Source: a virus
Virus record (IMG/VR): IMGVR_UViG_3300037635_004223
Span: 1 to 32,103 of that record
Length of the DNA: 32,103 bases
Reading direction: 5' to 3' (one strand)
The position numbers were made by a program, and so were the translations under genes. Shown one piece after another: positions 22,143 through 29,600 of this stretch (position 1 is its first letter; the number at the start of each line of letters is the position of its first letter). The notes under the pieces were generated by a model that was not told the origin of the DNA, did not search any database, and saw only the letters and a list, made by a program, of their open reading frames with translations.

Positions 22143-23498
22143 TCAATCATATAAGTAAATAGATTTGTTTGCTTCAAGATATGCAGTGACAACAAACTTA
22201 CCAGTATTAGACATAGAAACACTATACCCATACCTACTACCCGATGTCGAAGGACGAAGTGTTTGCTTTAGGTTCCTATTATAATCATAAACATATACTG
22301 AACCATTACCAAATGGGGCAATTGCTGGATCACCAAAATCACCTTTTCCGTGTGCCCCAACAATAATTCTACCGGAACCAATAGAAACCGAGGCACCATA
22401 ATATAACTTCGGTGTAAGAGTGGGTGCCTGCATCTTCCCAAGATATGTGCCATTGGTCTGATATAAGTATACCGCACCAACATTGGTGTCATTGCCAGAA
22501 TTGCTTCTAGTCCCTGGAGCACCGATTACAATAAGACCGTCAGCTGTATCTATTGACCACCCAAAAAGTGCAGCAACAGCATTAGCATTACCATCATCAG
22601 GATTGACAATTTTTTGTTCTCCTGTTCCATTAATATTATAGGTATATACTGCTCCACAGCCTGCGCTGGTACCATCGTATCCAGGAGCACCCGCGAAAAC
22701 CTTATCATCATCACTGATTGCGACTGACTGTCCCAAATCCCACTGCTCATCTCTATCAGAAGCAACCATTTTTGTAATATAATTCCAGGTAGAGCCTGAC
22801 CTACTATAAAGATATGCGCCGCCAGATTGATATGGACCAGCGCCAAAAAATGAACCCCAACCTGGAGAACCAACAACCAACCTATCACGATTTGCATCAA
22901 CAGAATATCCAAATTTGGCATTGTCCAAAGGATCTGCTGCCGTTAATAGTTGTTGGAAGTTGCCACTCATATTGTAGACATAAAGTGCTCCGATATCATC
23001 ACCAGAAGAAACTCCCCCTTGAGCATAGTCAGTTGCACCAACATAAAGTTGACTATATTGATCACTAATTTTGACAGCTGCACCGTAATCAATAAAATAT
23101 GAGGCTGGATCAGTTATGGTTGTTAATAGAGTTCCACTATAGTTAAATACTTTAACATCATCACTCCCATTAATCCTAGTCATAAACCTATCATTCCCAG
23201 CAGCAATTGGGTCTGAAGTGGCACCAGTAGTCGGTATTGACTGCCCATACTGCCACATATAGTTAAAGTAGTCCTCACCACTCACGGTATAGTCTACACC
23301 TGATCGGTTTACATATAGCTTGTCACTGTAATCAACATTATATCTATTTAACCTTGACTGCTTATAATTAGTACCAGATCTATTAACTAATAGGTTATCA
23401 TAAGTCTTAGTATTATCTCTGAAAAGATTGGCAGTAGTTTTGTATTGTGTACTACCAGACTGCACCTGGAACTGATCAGAATTTTGGATCGTAGACAT
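22143..23498 (-). CDS. Beta-propeller (FG-GAP-like) fibre protein, psbA-proximal side
   Basis: 451 residues. An N-terminal ~85-residue module (QNSDQFQVQSGSTQYKTT, LLVNRSGTNYK, LYVNRSGVDYTVSGEDY) is shared with the protein at 19519-20802. Then come at least five blade repeats with the FG-GAP pattern: FGYSVDANRDRLVVGSPGWG, GQSVAISDDDKVFAGAPGY, FGWSIDTADGLIVIGAPG, YGASVSIGSGRIIVGAHG and YGYSVSMSNTGKFVVTAY, each followed by a V/LYxY strand. This predicts a seven-bladed propeller as in integrin alpha chains. Late box TATAAATA 23 bases before the ATG, terminator downstream. Likely a virion adhesin; target unknown. Confidence 0.8.
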   Translation of the reverse strand: MSTIQNSDQFQVQSGSTQYKTTANLFRDNTKTYDNLLVNRSGTNYKQSRLNRYNVDYSDKLYVNRSGVDYTVSGEDYFNYMWQYGQSIPTTGATSDPIAAGNDRFMTRINGSDDVKVFNYSGTLLTTITDPASYFIDYGAAVKISDQYSQLYVGATDYAQGGVSSGDDIGALYVYNMSGNFQQLLTAADPLDNAKFGYSVDANRDRLVVGSPGWGSFFGAGPYQSGGAYLYSRSGSTWNYITKMVASDRDEQWDLGQSVAISDDDKVFAGAPGYDGTSAGCGAVYTYNINGTGEQKIVNPDDGNANAVAALFGWSIDTADGLIVIGAPGTRSNSGNDTNVGAVYLYQTNGTYLGKMQAPTLTPKLYYGASVSIGSGRIIVGAHGKGDFGDPAIAPFGNGSVYVYDYNRNLKQTLRPSTSGSRYGYSVSMSNTGKFVVTAYLEANKSIYLYD

Positions 23499-23520
23499 TT
23501 ACTGTACCCGATTACAAAAT

Positions 23521-23528
23521 TATTTATA
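23521..23528 (-). promoter_or_regulatory. Late promoter (TATAAATA) overlapping a terminator T-tract
   Basis: Exact TATAAATA on the minus strand, 23 bases before the ATG at 23498. Its first base is the last T of the preceding terminator. Confidence 0.8.
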
Positions 23529-23552
23529 AAAAAAGCCCCCCTTGCGGGAGGC
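23528..23552 (-). terminator. Rho-independent terminator after the gp45 unit
   Basis: On the minus strand GCCTCCC, loop GCAA, GGGGGGC, then seven T. It separates the gp45 transcript from the late fibre island. Confidence 0.9.
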
Positions 23553-23560
23553 TATGATTA

Positions 23561-23719
23561 TCAATGTTTGGGGCGGTCTTCTCCGTCATATTCAGAGAAA
23601 GCGAGGTTAATAAGGTAGTATATGTAATAGCTTGCCCCTGCTACGGCTAGGAATGTAAGAAATATTACACTCCATACTGGGTCAGCTGGGTTTTCGTGAG
23701 CTCTTAATAGTAAGTTCAT
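23561..23719 (-). CDS. 52-residue membrane protein coupled to gp45
   Basis: A short ORF of 52 codons whose ATG shares one base with the gp45 stop (TGATG). The start MNLLLRAHENPADPVW is followed by one hydrophobic span of about 24 residues (SVIFLTFLAVAGASYYIYYL, then INLAF) and an acidic/basic tail SEYDGEDRPKH. Topology is probably one transmembrane helix with a short tail. Tight coupling to the clamp gene and the terminator just after its stop support it as a real gene. I do not recognise it; a holin-like or photosystem-associated small peptide cannot be ruled out. Confidence 0.7.
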   Translation of the reverse strand: MNLLLRAHENPADPVWSVIFLTFLAVAGASYYIYYLINLAFSEYDGEDRPKH

Positions 23720-24387
23720 CAGCCGAAGCTGCTGTCTGGCTCAAGCGCAATGAAGTACTCTACATTGTTCTTCTGTCCAGTGAACTGTGCTAGAAGTTTC
23801 TGAGAGATTACAACGTCATAGTTGCCTGCGAGAATCTTGTTTGTGTTCTCAACCTTGAAGTTGAAGCAGAAGTCATCGGCAGTCTCGCCAACATCAACAG
23901 AGAAGATGTTAGAAGAGTCATTCTTCTTATCGCGGACAACCAAGCTAATGGTTCCTTCTTCACCAACAACAGAAAGGTCAGGGAGCTTATAGACGCTGGC
24001 TGCCTTCACAAGCTGTAGAAGCTGTGAGTGGTCCAACTGGAAGCTCACATCACTAGAAGGAAGTACAAGCTGCTTCTCTGGGGGTGCTACGATGACTTCT
24101 GGGTCAGCAAAGTGATAGTTCACACGGCGCTTACCTTCACGGATAACAACATAGGTGTCGTTAGAGAAGTCTAGGGTGTAGTCATCGTGGAGTGATAGAC
24201 CGTTTAGGAACTCATTGAGATCATAGATCGCAAAGGTGCGAGGGAAGGTCTCCTCAACAGTTGCTTCAGCCAAAATATTCTTCATGACTGAAATAGTTCT
24301 CAATGTGTTGCCCTCACCAACAATAATGCTCTGGTTGATTGAGCTAAAGTTCTTAAGAACTGAAATAGTTGAGTCAGATAGTTTCAT
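23719..24387 (-). CDS. gp45: gp45 sliding clamp
   Basis: 222 residues (T4 gp45 is 228). Trimeric PCNA-like clamp that tethers gp43; in T4-like phages it also activates late transcription, which fits the many late boxes here. Family features: MKLSDSTISVLKNFSSINQS at the start, the FPRTFAIYDLNEFLNGLSL segment, and the end NKILAGNYDVVISQKLLAQF with EYFIALEPDSSFG. An extended -10 promoter (TGTGCTATAAT) lies 42 bases before the ATG, so it is an early unit with the 52-residue gene behind it. Confidence 0.95.
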   Translation of the reverse strand: MKLSDSTISVLKNFSSINQSIIVGEGNTLRTISVMKNILAEATVEETFPRTFAIYDLNEFLNGLSLHDDYTLDFSNDTYVVIREGKRRVNYHFADPEVIVAPPEKQLVLPSSDVSFQLDHSQLLQLVKAASVYKLPDLSVVGEEGTISLVVRDKKNDSSNIFSVDVGETADDFCFNFKVENTNKILAGNYDVVISQKLLAQFTGQKNNVEYFIALEPDSSFG

Positions 24388-24428
24388 AACAAATAGATAT
24401 TTTTTGGGATTATTGGAGAAGTGTAATT

Positions 24429-24437
24429 ATTATAGCA
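24429..24437 (-). promoter_or_regulatory. Extended -10 early-type promoter of gp45
   Basis: TGCTATAAT inside TGTGCTATAATAATTAC on the minus strand, 42 bases before the gp45 ATG. No -35 seen. Confidence 0.75.
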
Positions 24438-24439
24438 CA

Positions 24440-24907
24440 CTATCGCCCAGTTGGGCTATGTGTTTCTACTGCATCTTCACTGAATGGAAGTTCTGCGAAG
24501 TGATATAGGAGAATAGCATAGTGAATTACTTTCAAGATATCTTGACGATTCTTACCATTCTTCTTACCAAAGCGTGAAAGATACTTGATAGCATTACTGC
24601 GACAGAATGCCTCACTATCACCAATGGAATCAATAAGGTCCAAAGTTTGGATCTTACTGTCCTCTGCTACATAGTGACCATTATAAGTACCAGAGAGATA
24701 TGCTTCAACCTCTCGGAGGATTTTGCCTTCACTGTACTTCCAAAAATTAGCGTCCTTTGCAGTTTCTGTAACGACAACAGGAGAACCAGTCAATTCATCT
24801 TCAGTGAAGTGCTCTCGCCCCATCCAGATACCTTCAGCGGTCATTTCATAACCACGATCACGCATCGCTTCTAATTCGTCTTGTAGCATAGCCCAGGAGT
24901 TAGTCAT
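24440..24907 (-). CDS. DUF3310-type protein
   Basis: 155 residues. The C-terminal part CRSNAIKYLSRFGKKNGKNRQDILKVIHYAILLYHF (about 105-140) follows the DUF3310 pattern (A-x-KYL-x-R-x-x-K-x-G-x-x-x-DL-x-K), a family found across phages and sometimes labelled as nucleotide-kinase related, without proof. The N-terminal half (MLQDELEAMRDRGYEMTAEGIWMGREHF) is not recognised. It has its own TGCTATAAT promoter, with GAGGT about 7 bases before the ATG, and lies between CobS and gp45. Possibly involved in nucleotide metabolism, by guess only. Confidence 0.7.
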   Translation of the reverse strand: MTNSWAMLQDELEAMRDRGYEMTAEGIWMGREHFTEDELTGSPVVVTETAKDANFWKYSEGKILREVEAYLSGTYNGHYVAEDSKIQTLDLIDSIGDSEAFCRSNAIKYLSRFGKKNGKNRQDILKVIHYAILLYHFAELPFSEDAVETHSPTGR

Positions 24908-24921
24908 AAAATTACCTCAAT

Positions 24922-24930
24922 ATTATAGCA
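24922..24930 (-). promoter_or_regulatory. Extended -10 early-type promoter of the DUF3310-type gene
   Basis: TGCTATAAT inside TGTGCTATAATATTGAGG on the minus strand, 15 bases before the ATG at 24907, so the leader is very short. Confidence 0.75.
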
Positions 24931-24933
24931 CAA

Positions 24934-26064
24934 TTAAAATTCAGATGGGTCAACTGAGGATGCAGTTACTTCACTGGACTCAAAGTCAACGTCATTATCA
25001 ACAGCACCGTAAAGGTCCATAAAGGACTGGCGTGTCTCATCGTCAAAGCGATTGAGGCAGATGTTGATAGCTTTTGCCTTATCACCAAAGATGCTGTAAG
25101 CGCGGATGATGTGGACTAGTCGGCGAGTGGAGATGATCTCATCAACACCACCATCATAGAAGGTCTTACGGATGATGTCACCCCAGTCAGCAAGACGCTT
25201 ACAGAAAGTAGCATCGTCAATACCCAATGTCTTGGCGTATCCTTTGAGCATCTTGGTTTCTGTTACTACAGAAGGATATGACTGATCAAATGTAATTGGG
25301 AAGCGCTCAAGGAAAGCTTCGTTCAGAACGTTGGTGCCGATAAAACGACCGTCATCTGATCCCTTACCCTTTGTATTCGCAGTCGCGATAACATTGAATC
25401 CCTCTGTTGGAGTAATGTACTGTCCAATCTTCTTAAGGAATATCCCTTTGCCTTCAAGAATGCTCTGCAGGCATAGGATTTTGTTGGATGCCAGGTCAAT
25501 CTCGTCAAGCAATAGGATTGCACCACGTTGGAGTGCCTCAATAACGGGACCGTTATGCCAAACAGTGGCACCATCAACAAGGCGAAAACCGCCAATAAGG
25601 TCGTCTTCATCAGTTTCAATAGTGATGTTTACACGGATAAGCTCGCGTCCTAGTTGAGCGCAAGCTTGCTCTACACTAAAAGTCTTACCGTTACCAGAAA
25701 GACCAGTAATGAATGTGGGATAGAATAGATTTGACTTGATTACTTGCTTTACATCAGCGAAGTTTCCAAATGGAACAAAGGTTGAGTCTTTAGTAGGAAC
25801 TAGGTTCTGCTCAACCATAGGAGTAGCTTTTACAGCAGAAGGAGCTTCTACTGTGTGCTCAAGTTCTGCTTTTACTTGGGAGATATTAAGGTTCCACTTA
25901 CCACGACCAGACTTATATTCTTCTAGGCGGCGGGTTACTGTTTGGTAGGTCAGTCCTTGAATTGCACAGAATGCACGAACATCAGCAGCTGAAATCTCCT
26001 CACTGTAGTTAGAGCGCAGATTGTCTAGCATCTCTTGAGTAGTCATAGCGAGTTGGCGAGGCAT
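24934..26064 (-). CDS. cobS: CobS-like AAA+ ATPase
   Basis: 376 residues from the ATG at 26064 (MPRQLAMTTQEM); a second ATG at 26046 is possible, and the open frame upstream covers the promoter. CobS is the AAA+ subunit of aerobic cobaltochelatase, but it belongs to the MoxR/CbbQ group that pairs with VWA proteins in other remodelling jobs. Features: an N-terminal helical region (about 1-60), Walker A GLSGNGKT (121-128), the ETDEDDLIGGF loop typical of this group, Walker B LLLDEID (184-190) and sensor 1 IATAN. Widespread in cyanomyoviruses. Own early-type promoter, and in the same region as the CobT-like partner. Confidence 0.92.
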   Translation of the reverse strand: MPRQLAMTTQEMLDNLRSNYSEEISAADVRAFCAIQGLTYQTVTRRLEEYKSGRGKWNLNISQVKAELEHTVEAPSAVKATPMVEQNLVPTKDSTFVPFGNFADVKQVIKSNLFYPTFITGLSGNGKTFSVEQACAQLGRELIRVNITIETDEDDLIGGFRLVDGATVWHNGPVIEALQRGAILLLDEIDLASNKILCLQSILEGKGIFLKKIGQYITPTEGFNVIATANTKGKGSDDGRFIGTNVLNEAFLERFPITFDQSYPSVVTETKMLKGYAKTLGIDDATFCKRLADWGDIIRKTFYDGGVDEIISTRRLVHIIRAYSIFGDKAKAINICLNRFDDETRQSFMDLYGAVDNDVDFESSEVTASSVDPSEF

Positions 26065-26088
26065 AGTTGGCTTGTTTGGTATGTGATT

Positions 26089-26099
26089 ATTATAGAGCA
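26089..26099 (-). promoter_or_regulatory. Early-type promoter of cobS
   Basis: Reads TGCTCTATAAT (then AATCAC) on the minus strand, 25 bases before the ATG at 26064 and directly after a terminator. The same TGCTCTATAAT form precedes the CobT-like gene. Confidence 0.7.
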
Positions 26100-26100
26100 T

Positions 26101-26121
26101 AAAAAAGCCCCATAGTGGGGC
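26101..26121 (-). terminator. Rho-independent terminator after the PiuC-like gene
   Basis: On the minus strand GCCCCA, loop CTA, TGGGGC, then six T. Confidence 0.9.
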
Positions 26122-26130
26122 AGTGGACAC

Positions 26131-26799
26131 TTACCATTCTGTTTCTGTCATTCGATGAAAATTTGTAAGAATTGTTTCAGCCATAAATTCAGGATTTTGT
26201 ATGGCTTCTTCTATTGAGGGTGGTCTTCCAGTTCTCATTAATTGTTTTCTTAAACTATGTAAATGGCTATAAATATCTGTCATATAATCTGGAGGAAATT
26301 TACTATGGGTCCAGAATACACTAACATCACGCCTACCCCTAGTTACTTCACTTACTTCGTGAATAAATCCAGTATTATATGTAACGGCATAACCAGCATC
26401 TAGTTTATGTTCACTAATTTCATGATCATAAATCCTTAAGTATCCACCATCATATTCATTGGGGTTATTTAAAAACACAGTAGTACTGTAATGACCTACT
26501 TCAGGAGCATCTTGGTGTGGTCTATAGAATCCTCCGACATTAGTTCTAGAATATATGGGCACATTTGTAGATTTGGCTGCGACTTTTCCTAAAAAAGGAT
26601 AATCATGGTCTAAAGCTTCAAAAATTATTTTAGATATTTCTACAATATTTTCATTACTACGACAGTACTCTGAATTATTTTTTAATGACAAATCAGTATG
26701 ATCAGTTGAGTTGGTTCCATTTACCCACAAACCACCATCCATCATAGATTGTATCTGTGAAAGTTGTTCTTGATCCAACAATTTTCTAATATAAATCAT
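26131..26799 (-). CDS. PiuC-like 2-oxoglutarate/Fe(II) oxygenase (PKHD-type hydroxylase)
   Basis: 222 residues, the PKHD-hydroxylase length. Fe(II) ligands are the HxD in YRPHQDAPEVGHYSTTVFLN (H-x-D) and the distal His in YNTGFIHEVSEVTRGRRDV, with the arginine ten residues on (GRRD) to hold 2-oxoglutarate. YDGGYLRIYD is the usual beta-strand between them. Close in layout to bacterial PiuC/YbiX, which are linked to iron uptake and are common in cyanomyoviruses. It starts by an ATGA overlap with the LOG gene and is followed by a terminator, so LOG and this gene form a two-gene early unit. Substrate unknown. Confidence 0.9.
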   Translation of the reverse strand: MIYIRKLLDQEQLSQIQSMMDGGLWVNGTNSTDHTDLSLKNNSEYCRSNENIVEISKIIFEALDHDYPFLGKVAAKSTNVPIYSRTNVGGFYRPHQDAPEVGHYSTTVFLNNPNEYDGGYLRIYDHEISEHKLDAGYAVTYNTGFIHEVSEVTRGRRDVSVFWTHSKFPPDYMTDIYSHLHSLRKQLMRTGRPPSIEEAIQNPEFMAETILTNFHRMTETEW

Positions 26800-27335
26800 T
26801 TGTTTAAATGCTCCAATAGTGCTGTGGCTTCACCGAAACGGTCAACATAGTGAACGTAATCCATCTCTTTATTAGATAGAAAACCATTCTCAACCATCTC
26901 TTCTTCTAACCAATCTTTGAGAGTTCTCCACATTCTACCAACACAAATGATTGGCTTCTGTTCAATATGGTTTACTTGGATTAGTTGATAGATCATAGCC
27001 ATTTCTAGGAGAGTACCAATTCCACCAGGGGTAACAATAAAGGCATCACAATTTGAGAAAGTATCCAATCTAGTGAAGAAGTCATCATGCTTGGTGTAAT
27101 CGTATACGTACTGGTTGACTGCTTCCTCAAATGGAAGATAAATTGCTTCTGCTTCTGACCTAGTAAGGTCAACAGACGCTGCGCCCTTGTTTGCTGCTTC
27201 CATAGTGCCTGGTCCACCGCCAGTGACTACAATCCAACCAGATTGAGCGCAACGCTTTCCTAGCTGCTCTACTGCGGCATAGAGCTTAGTGTCTGGATCG
27301 GTTCTAGATGAACCAAAAATTGCTACTTTTTTCAT
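26796..27335 (-). CDS. LOG-family (Rossmann-fold) nucleotide phosphoribohydrolase-like protein
   Basis: 179 residues. It carries both family signatures: GGGPGTMEAANKGA (about 39-52) and the catalytic TPGGIGTLLEM (P-G-G-x-G-T-x-x-E). The N-terminal KVAIFGSSRT is the Rossmann strand-loop. LOG proteins release adenine-type bases from nucleoside monophosphates; some are still labelled lysine decarboxylase. Catalytic glutamate and arginine appear present. It is coupled to the PiuC-like gene by a 4-base overlap, and a TGTTATAAT promoter lies 21 bases before its ATG. Nucleotide salvage from degraded host DNA/RNA, or a signalling nucleotide, is a reasonable guess. Confidence 0.88.
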   Translation of the reverse strand: MKKVAIFGSSRTDPDTKLYAAVEQLGKRCAQSGWIVVTGGGPGTMEAANKGAASVDLTRSEAEAIYLPFEEAVNQYVYDYTKHDDFFTRLDTFSNCDAFIVTPGGIGTLLEMAMIYQLIQVNHIEQKPIICVGRMWRTLKDWLEEEMVENGFLSNKEMDYVHYVDRFGEATALLEHLNK

Positions 27336-27355
27336 GTGTCTATCTAATCACATAC

Positions 27356-27364
27356 ATTATAACA
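27356..27364 (-). promoter_or_regulatory. Extended -10 early-type promoter of the LOG-PiuC unit
   Basis: TGTTATAAT inside TGTGTTATAATGTATG on the minus strand, 21 bases before the ATG at 27335 and 6 bases after the end of the CobT-like gene. Confidence 0.7.
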
Positions 27365-27366
27365 CA

Positions 27367-29532
27367 TCAAGCAATGAGTGAGATGAAATCACCTAATACT
27401 TTCTTGTTATTCTTCTTACTTTTTAGAGACTTACTAAACGCTGACTTAATTTTAGCTTTAGTGGCTCCTTCATCCACATCAAATTCAGCAGACTCTTGGA
27501 CTGTATCAGAATCCACGATGTAGTACTTGTTATACCCAGCATTAGTTAGAGCAATTGTTTTCTCTTTCTTCCACTTCGCAATTTGTACTTCATCATACTG
27601 AACTGCTTGACGGACAAACCACCCACCACGTTTTTCCAAAATACGGAATCCAGTAAAGGTAGTTTGGGGGAACTCACAACGTAAGTCCTCCAAGATTGCT
27701 GAGGTAACGCCACCTAACTTCTCCTTATCAATTTTACGAACAGTGCCTGTGACTCGGTTGCGAAGATATCCATTTTGATGACCCAATCGTCCCACACTTA
27801 TTTTAGTTTGACCATCGTATGACTGAATTTCAGTTGTATACCTAGTCCAACCAGCTTCACCATCAGTGAGAACCATTACGTGTGCTTTCTCAACATTATT
27901 ACGTTGTTTGAAATCTGGGAGAATCTTACGTAAAGTGATTAGTGCTTCATTTAGAGGAGTACCAGAAAGACCCACTCTACTAGGAACAATATTTCCACCC
28001 CTAGTCGTATAGGAAGATGCGACCATAAAGATAGTTTCTATTTGGCGCAGCAACTCCTTACGGTTGACTTTACTAGTAAGAATATTCATCATACTAAACT
28101 CATCACCAACAACTAACTCATTGGGAGTATCACTGTTCGCATAATAGTTTGCGTTATCACGATTCCACTCATTAGTAAATGCGTAGACATCAAATGGAAT
28201 ATTAACTTTATCACAGAACATAACGATAGAGATAAGTTGCTTGATGGTATCTTCTAGGATGCCACACATAGAACCAGACCAATCCAAGACAAATATTAGA
28301 CCATGATTCTTACCTTTAGGTAAGGTTGTTACTTTTTTGAACAAGTCTTCGTTGTACTTATATGTATGAAGTTTAGTACAATCTAATACACCAGTCCTAG
28401 ATGTTGAAGATCGTGAATAGGCAGCAGCTGACTTCTTACATTCAAACTCCTTCACCATATAGTTGACTTCACTTTGGATGTTGCGCTTAAATTCATTGAA
28501 CTTCTTATCGTAACCACCAAATAATGTATTGATAAAGTAATCAGCATTTTCTGGATTGGTATTATAAAAAAATTCACGTTGTTTCGCAAATGAAGAGTTA
28601 ATATATTCATGTATTTCTTTGTTAGAAGCAATGTACTTATCAGTAGAGAATGATGGGTAAGTTAGATATAGTGGCTCATTATACGTACTCTTTGTAGCCA
28701 TATCTTCAAGGTTCTCATTGAAGTTTTCCATAGTACTTACTTCGTCAGTAAGATTTCCAGCAGAATCTCCACCGACATTTTCCCCATCATTGCTTTCAGT
28801 TCTCTCAATGGGATGATCATCACCATCCTCCTCCTGTGGAGCACCACCTTCACTAGATTCACCTTCACTATCGGATGGCGCTTCTTCAGGCTCTTCGCTT
28901 TCTCCACCATCAGTTCCCTGTGGGTCTTCAGTGCTCTCTGAAGAAGAACTAACTTCTTTATTAGCAGATTGCTGCTGTTCTTCTTTCTGCTCCTCGTGGA
29001 GGGCATAGAGAGCCTCTGCTGCTGCCAAAGCATCATCGAAGGTGACTGCTGCAGCACATTGGTCCACAACAACCATCTCAGCAGCTGTGAAAGGGACCTT
29101 TACAAAGTTACCAATCTTAAAGTGTAGGTTTACGCGGTCAGCAATGTTCATAGATGATATATCTTCATCAGCAATACCAAAGAAGTCTTGATCATGGAGT
29201 TCGTGGTACCCACGGAAGAATGTCTTGGGTAGACCCGCATACTTTTTCTTCATCAACACTTCAATACGCACATCTTCCGTGACGTTGATGAAGCCCTGTG
29301 GAACTTTAGTCTTCTTTCTCCAATCCTCATTGGGCGTAAAGAGAGCGTGAGCTACTTCGTGTGCGATAAGGAGGTTGAATACATTATTAGATGCTTTCTC
29401 CCAACGGGGGAGAGTGAGTACGCGACTCTGGACGTTAAAACTAGCGGTGCTTACGTTCTTATGCTCAACCAAGAGGTCTTCTGTTGCGAGCAGACGGGCA
29501 AGTGTGCCTTTGACTTCTAGGTTGACTGACAT
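27367..29532 (-). CDS. cobT: CobT-like VWA protein with HExxH metallopeptidase motif
   Basis: 721 residues. The N-terminus has a zinc-metallopeptidase motif H58-E-V-A-H62 (IAHEVAHALF) followed by NVTEDVRIE (about 83-91), a plausible third-ligand region. Residues about 185-270 are a very acidic Glu/Asp/Ser linker typical of CobT. The C-terminal VWA domain has the MIDAS motif D417-W-S-G-S421 (FVLDWSGSMCG) and VLTDGEAGW further on. This is the usual partner of a CobS/MoxR-type ATPase. Canonical cobaltochelatase also needs CobN, absent here, so CobN would be the host's, or the pair does something else. Own TGCTCTATAAT promoter. Confidence 0.88.
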   Translation of the reverse strand: MSVNLEVKGTLARLLATEDLLVEHKNVSTASFNVQSRVLTLPRWEKASNNVFNLLIAHEVAHALFTPNEDWRKKTKVPQGFINVTEDVRIEVLMKKKYAGLPKTFFRGYHELHDQDFFGIADEDISSMNIADRVNLHFKIGNFVKVPFTAAEMVVVDQCAAAVTFDDALAAAEALYALHEEQKEEQQQSANKEVSSSSESTEDPQGTDGGESEEPEEAPSDSEGESSEGGAPQEEDGDDHPIERTESNDGENVGGDSAGNLTDEVSTMENFNENLEDMATKSTYNEPLYLTYPSFSTDKYIASNKEIHEYINSSFAKQREFFYNTNPENADYFINTLFGGYDKKFNEFKRNIQSEVNYMVKEFECKKSAAAYSRSSTSRTGVLDCTKLHTYKYNEDLFKKVTTLPKGKNHGLIFVLDWSGSMCGILEDTIKQLISIVMFCDKVNIPFDVYAFTNEWNRDNANYYANSDTPNELVVGDEFSMMNILTSKVNRKELLRQIETIFMVASSYTTRGGNIVPSRVGLSGTPLNEALITLRKILPDFKQRNNVEKAHVMVLTDGEAGWTRYTTEIQSYDGQTKISVGRLGHQNGYLRNRVTGTVRKIDKEKLGGVTSAILEDLRCEFPQTTFTGFRILEKRGGWFVRQAVQYDEVQIAKWKKEKTIALTNAGYNKYYIVDSDTVQESAEFDVDEGATKAKIKSAFSKSLKSKKNNKKVLGDFISLIA

Positions 29533-29555
29533 AGTGTATCCGTTTCAATGAAATT

Positions 29556-29566
29556 ATTATAGAGCA
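29556..29566 (-). promoter_or_regulatory. Early-type promoter of the CobT-like gene
   Basis: TGCTCTATAAT (then AATTTC) on the minus strand, 24 bases before the ATG at 29532, just after a terminator. Matches the cobS promoter through the whole box and next two bases. Confidence 0.7.
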
Positions 29567-29568
29567 TT

Positions 29569-29588
29569 AAAAAGCCCCTTGACGGGGC
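29569..29588 (-). terminator. Rho-independent terminator before the CobT-like gene
   Basis: On the minus strand GCCCC, GTCAA loop, GGGGC, then five T. Confidence 0.88.
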
Positions 29589-29600
29589 AGTGGTCAGTTA

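Noticed and set aside
26268-26275. TATAAATA on the plus strand inside the PiuC-like gene
   Set aside because: No plus-strand gene follows; all supported genes are on the minus strand.
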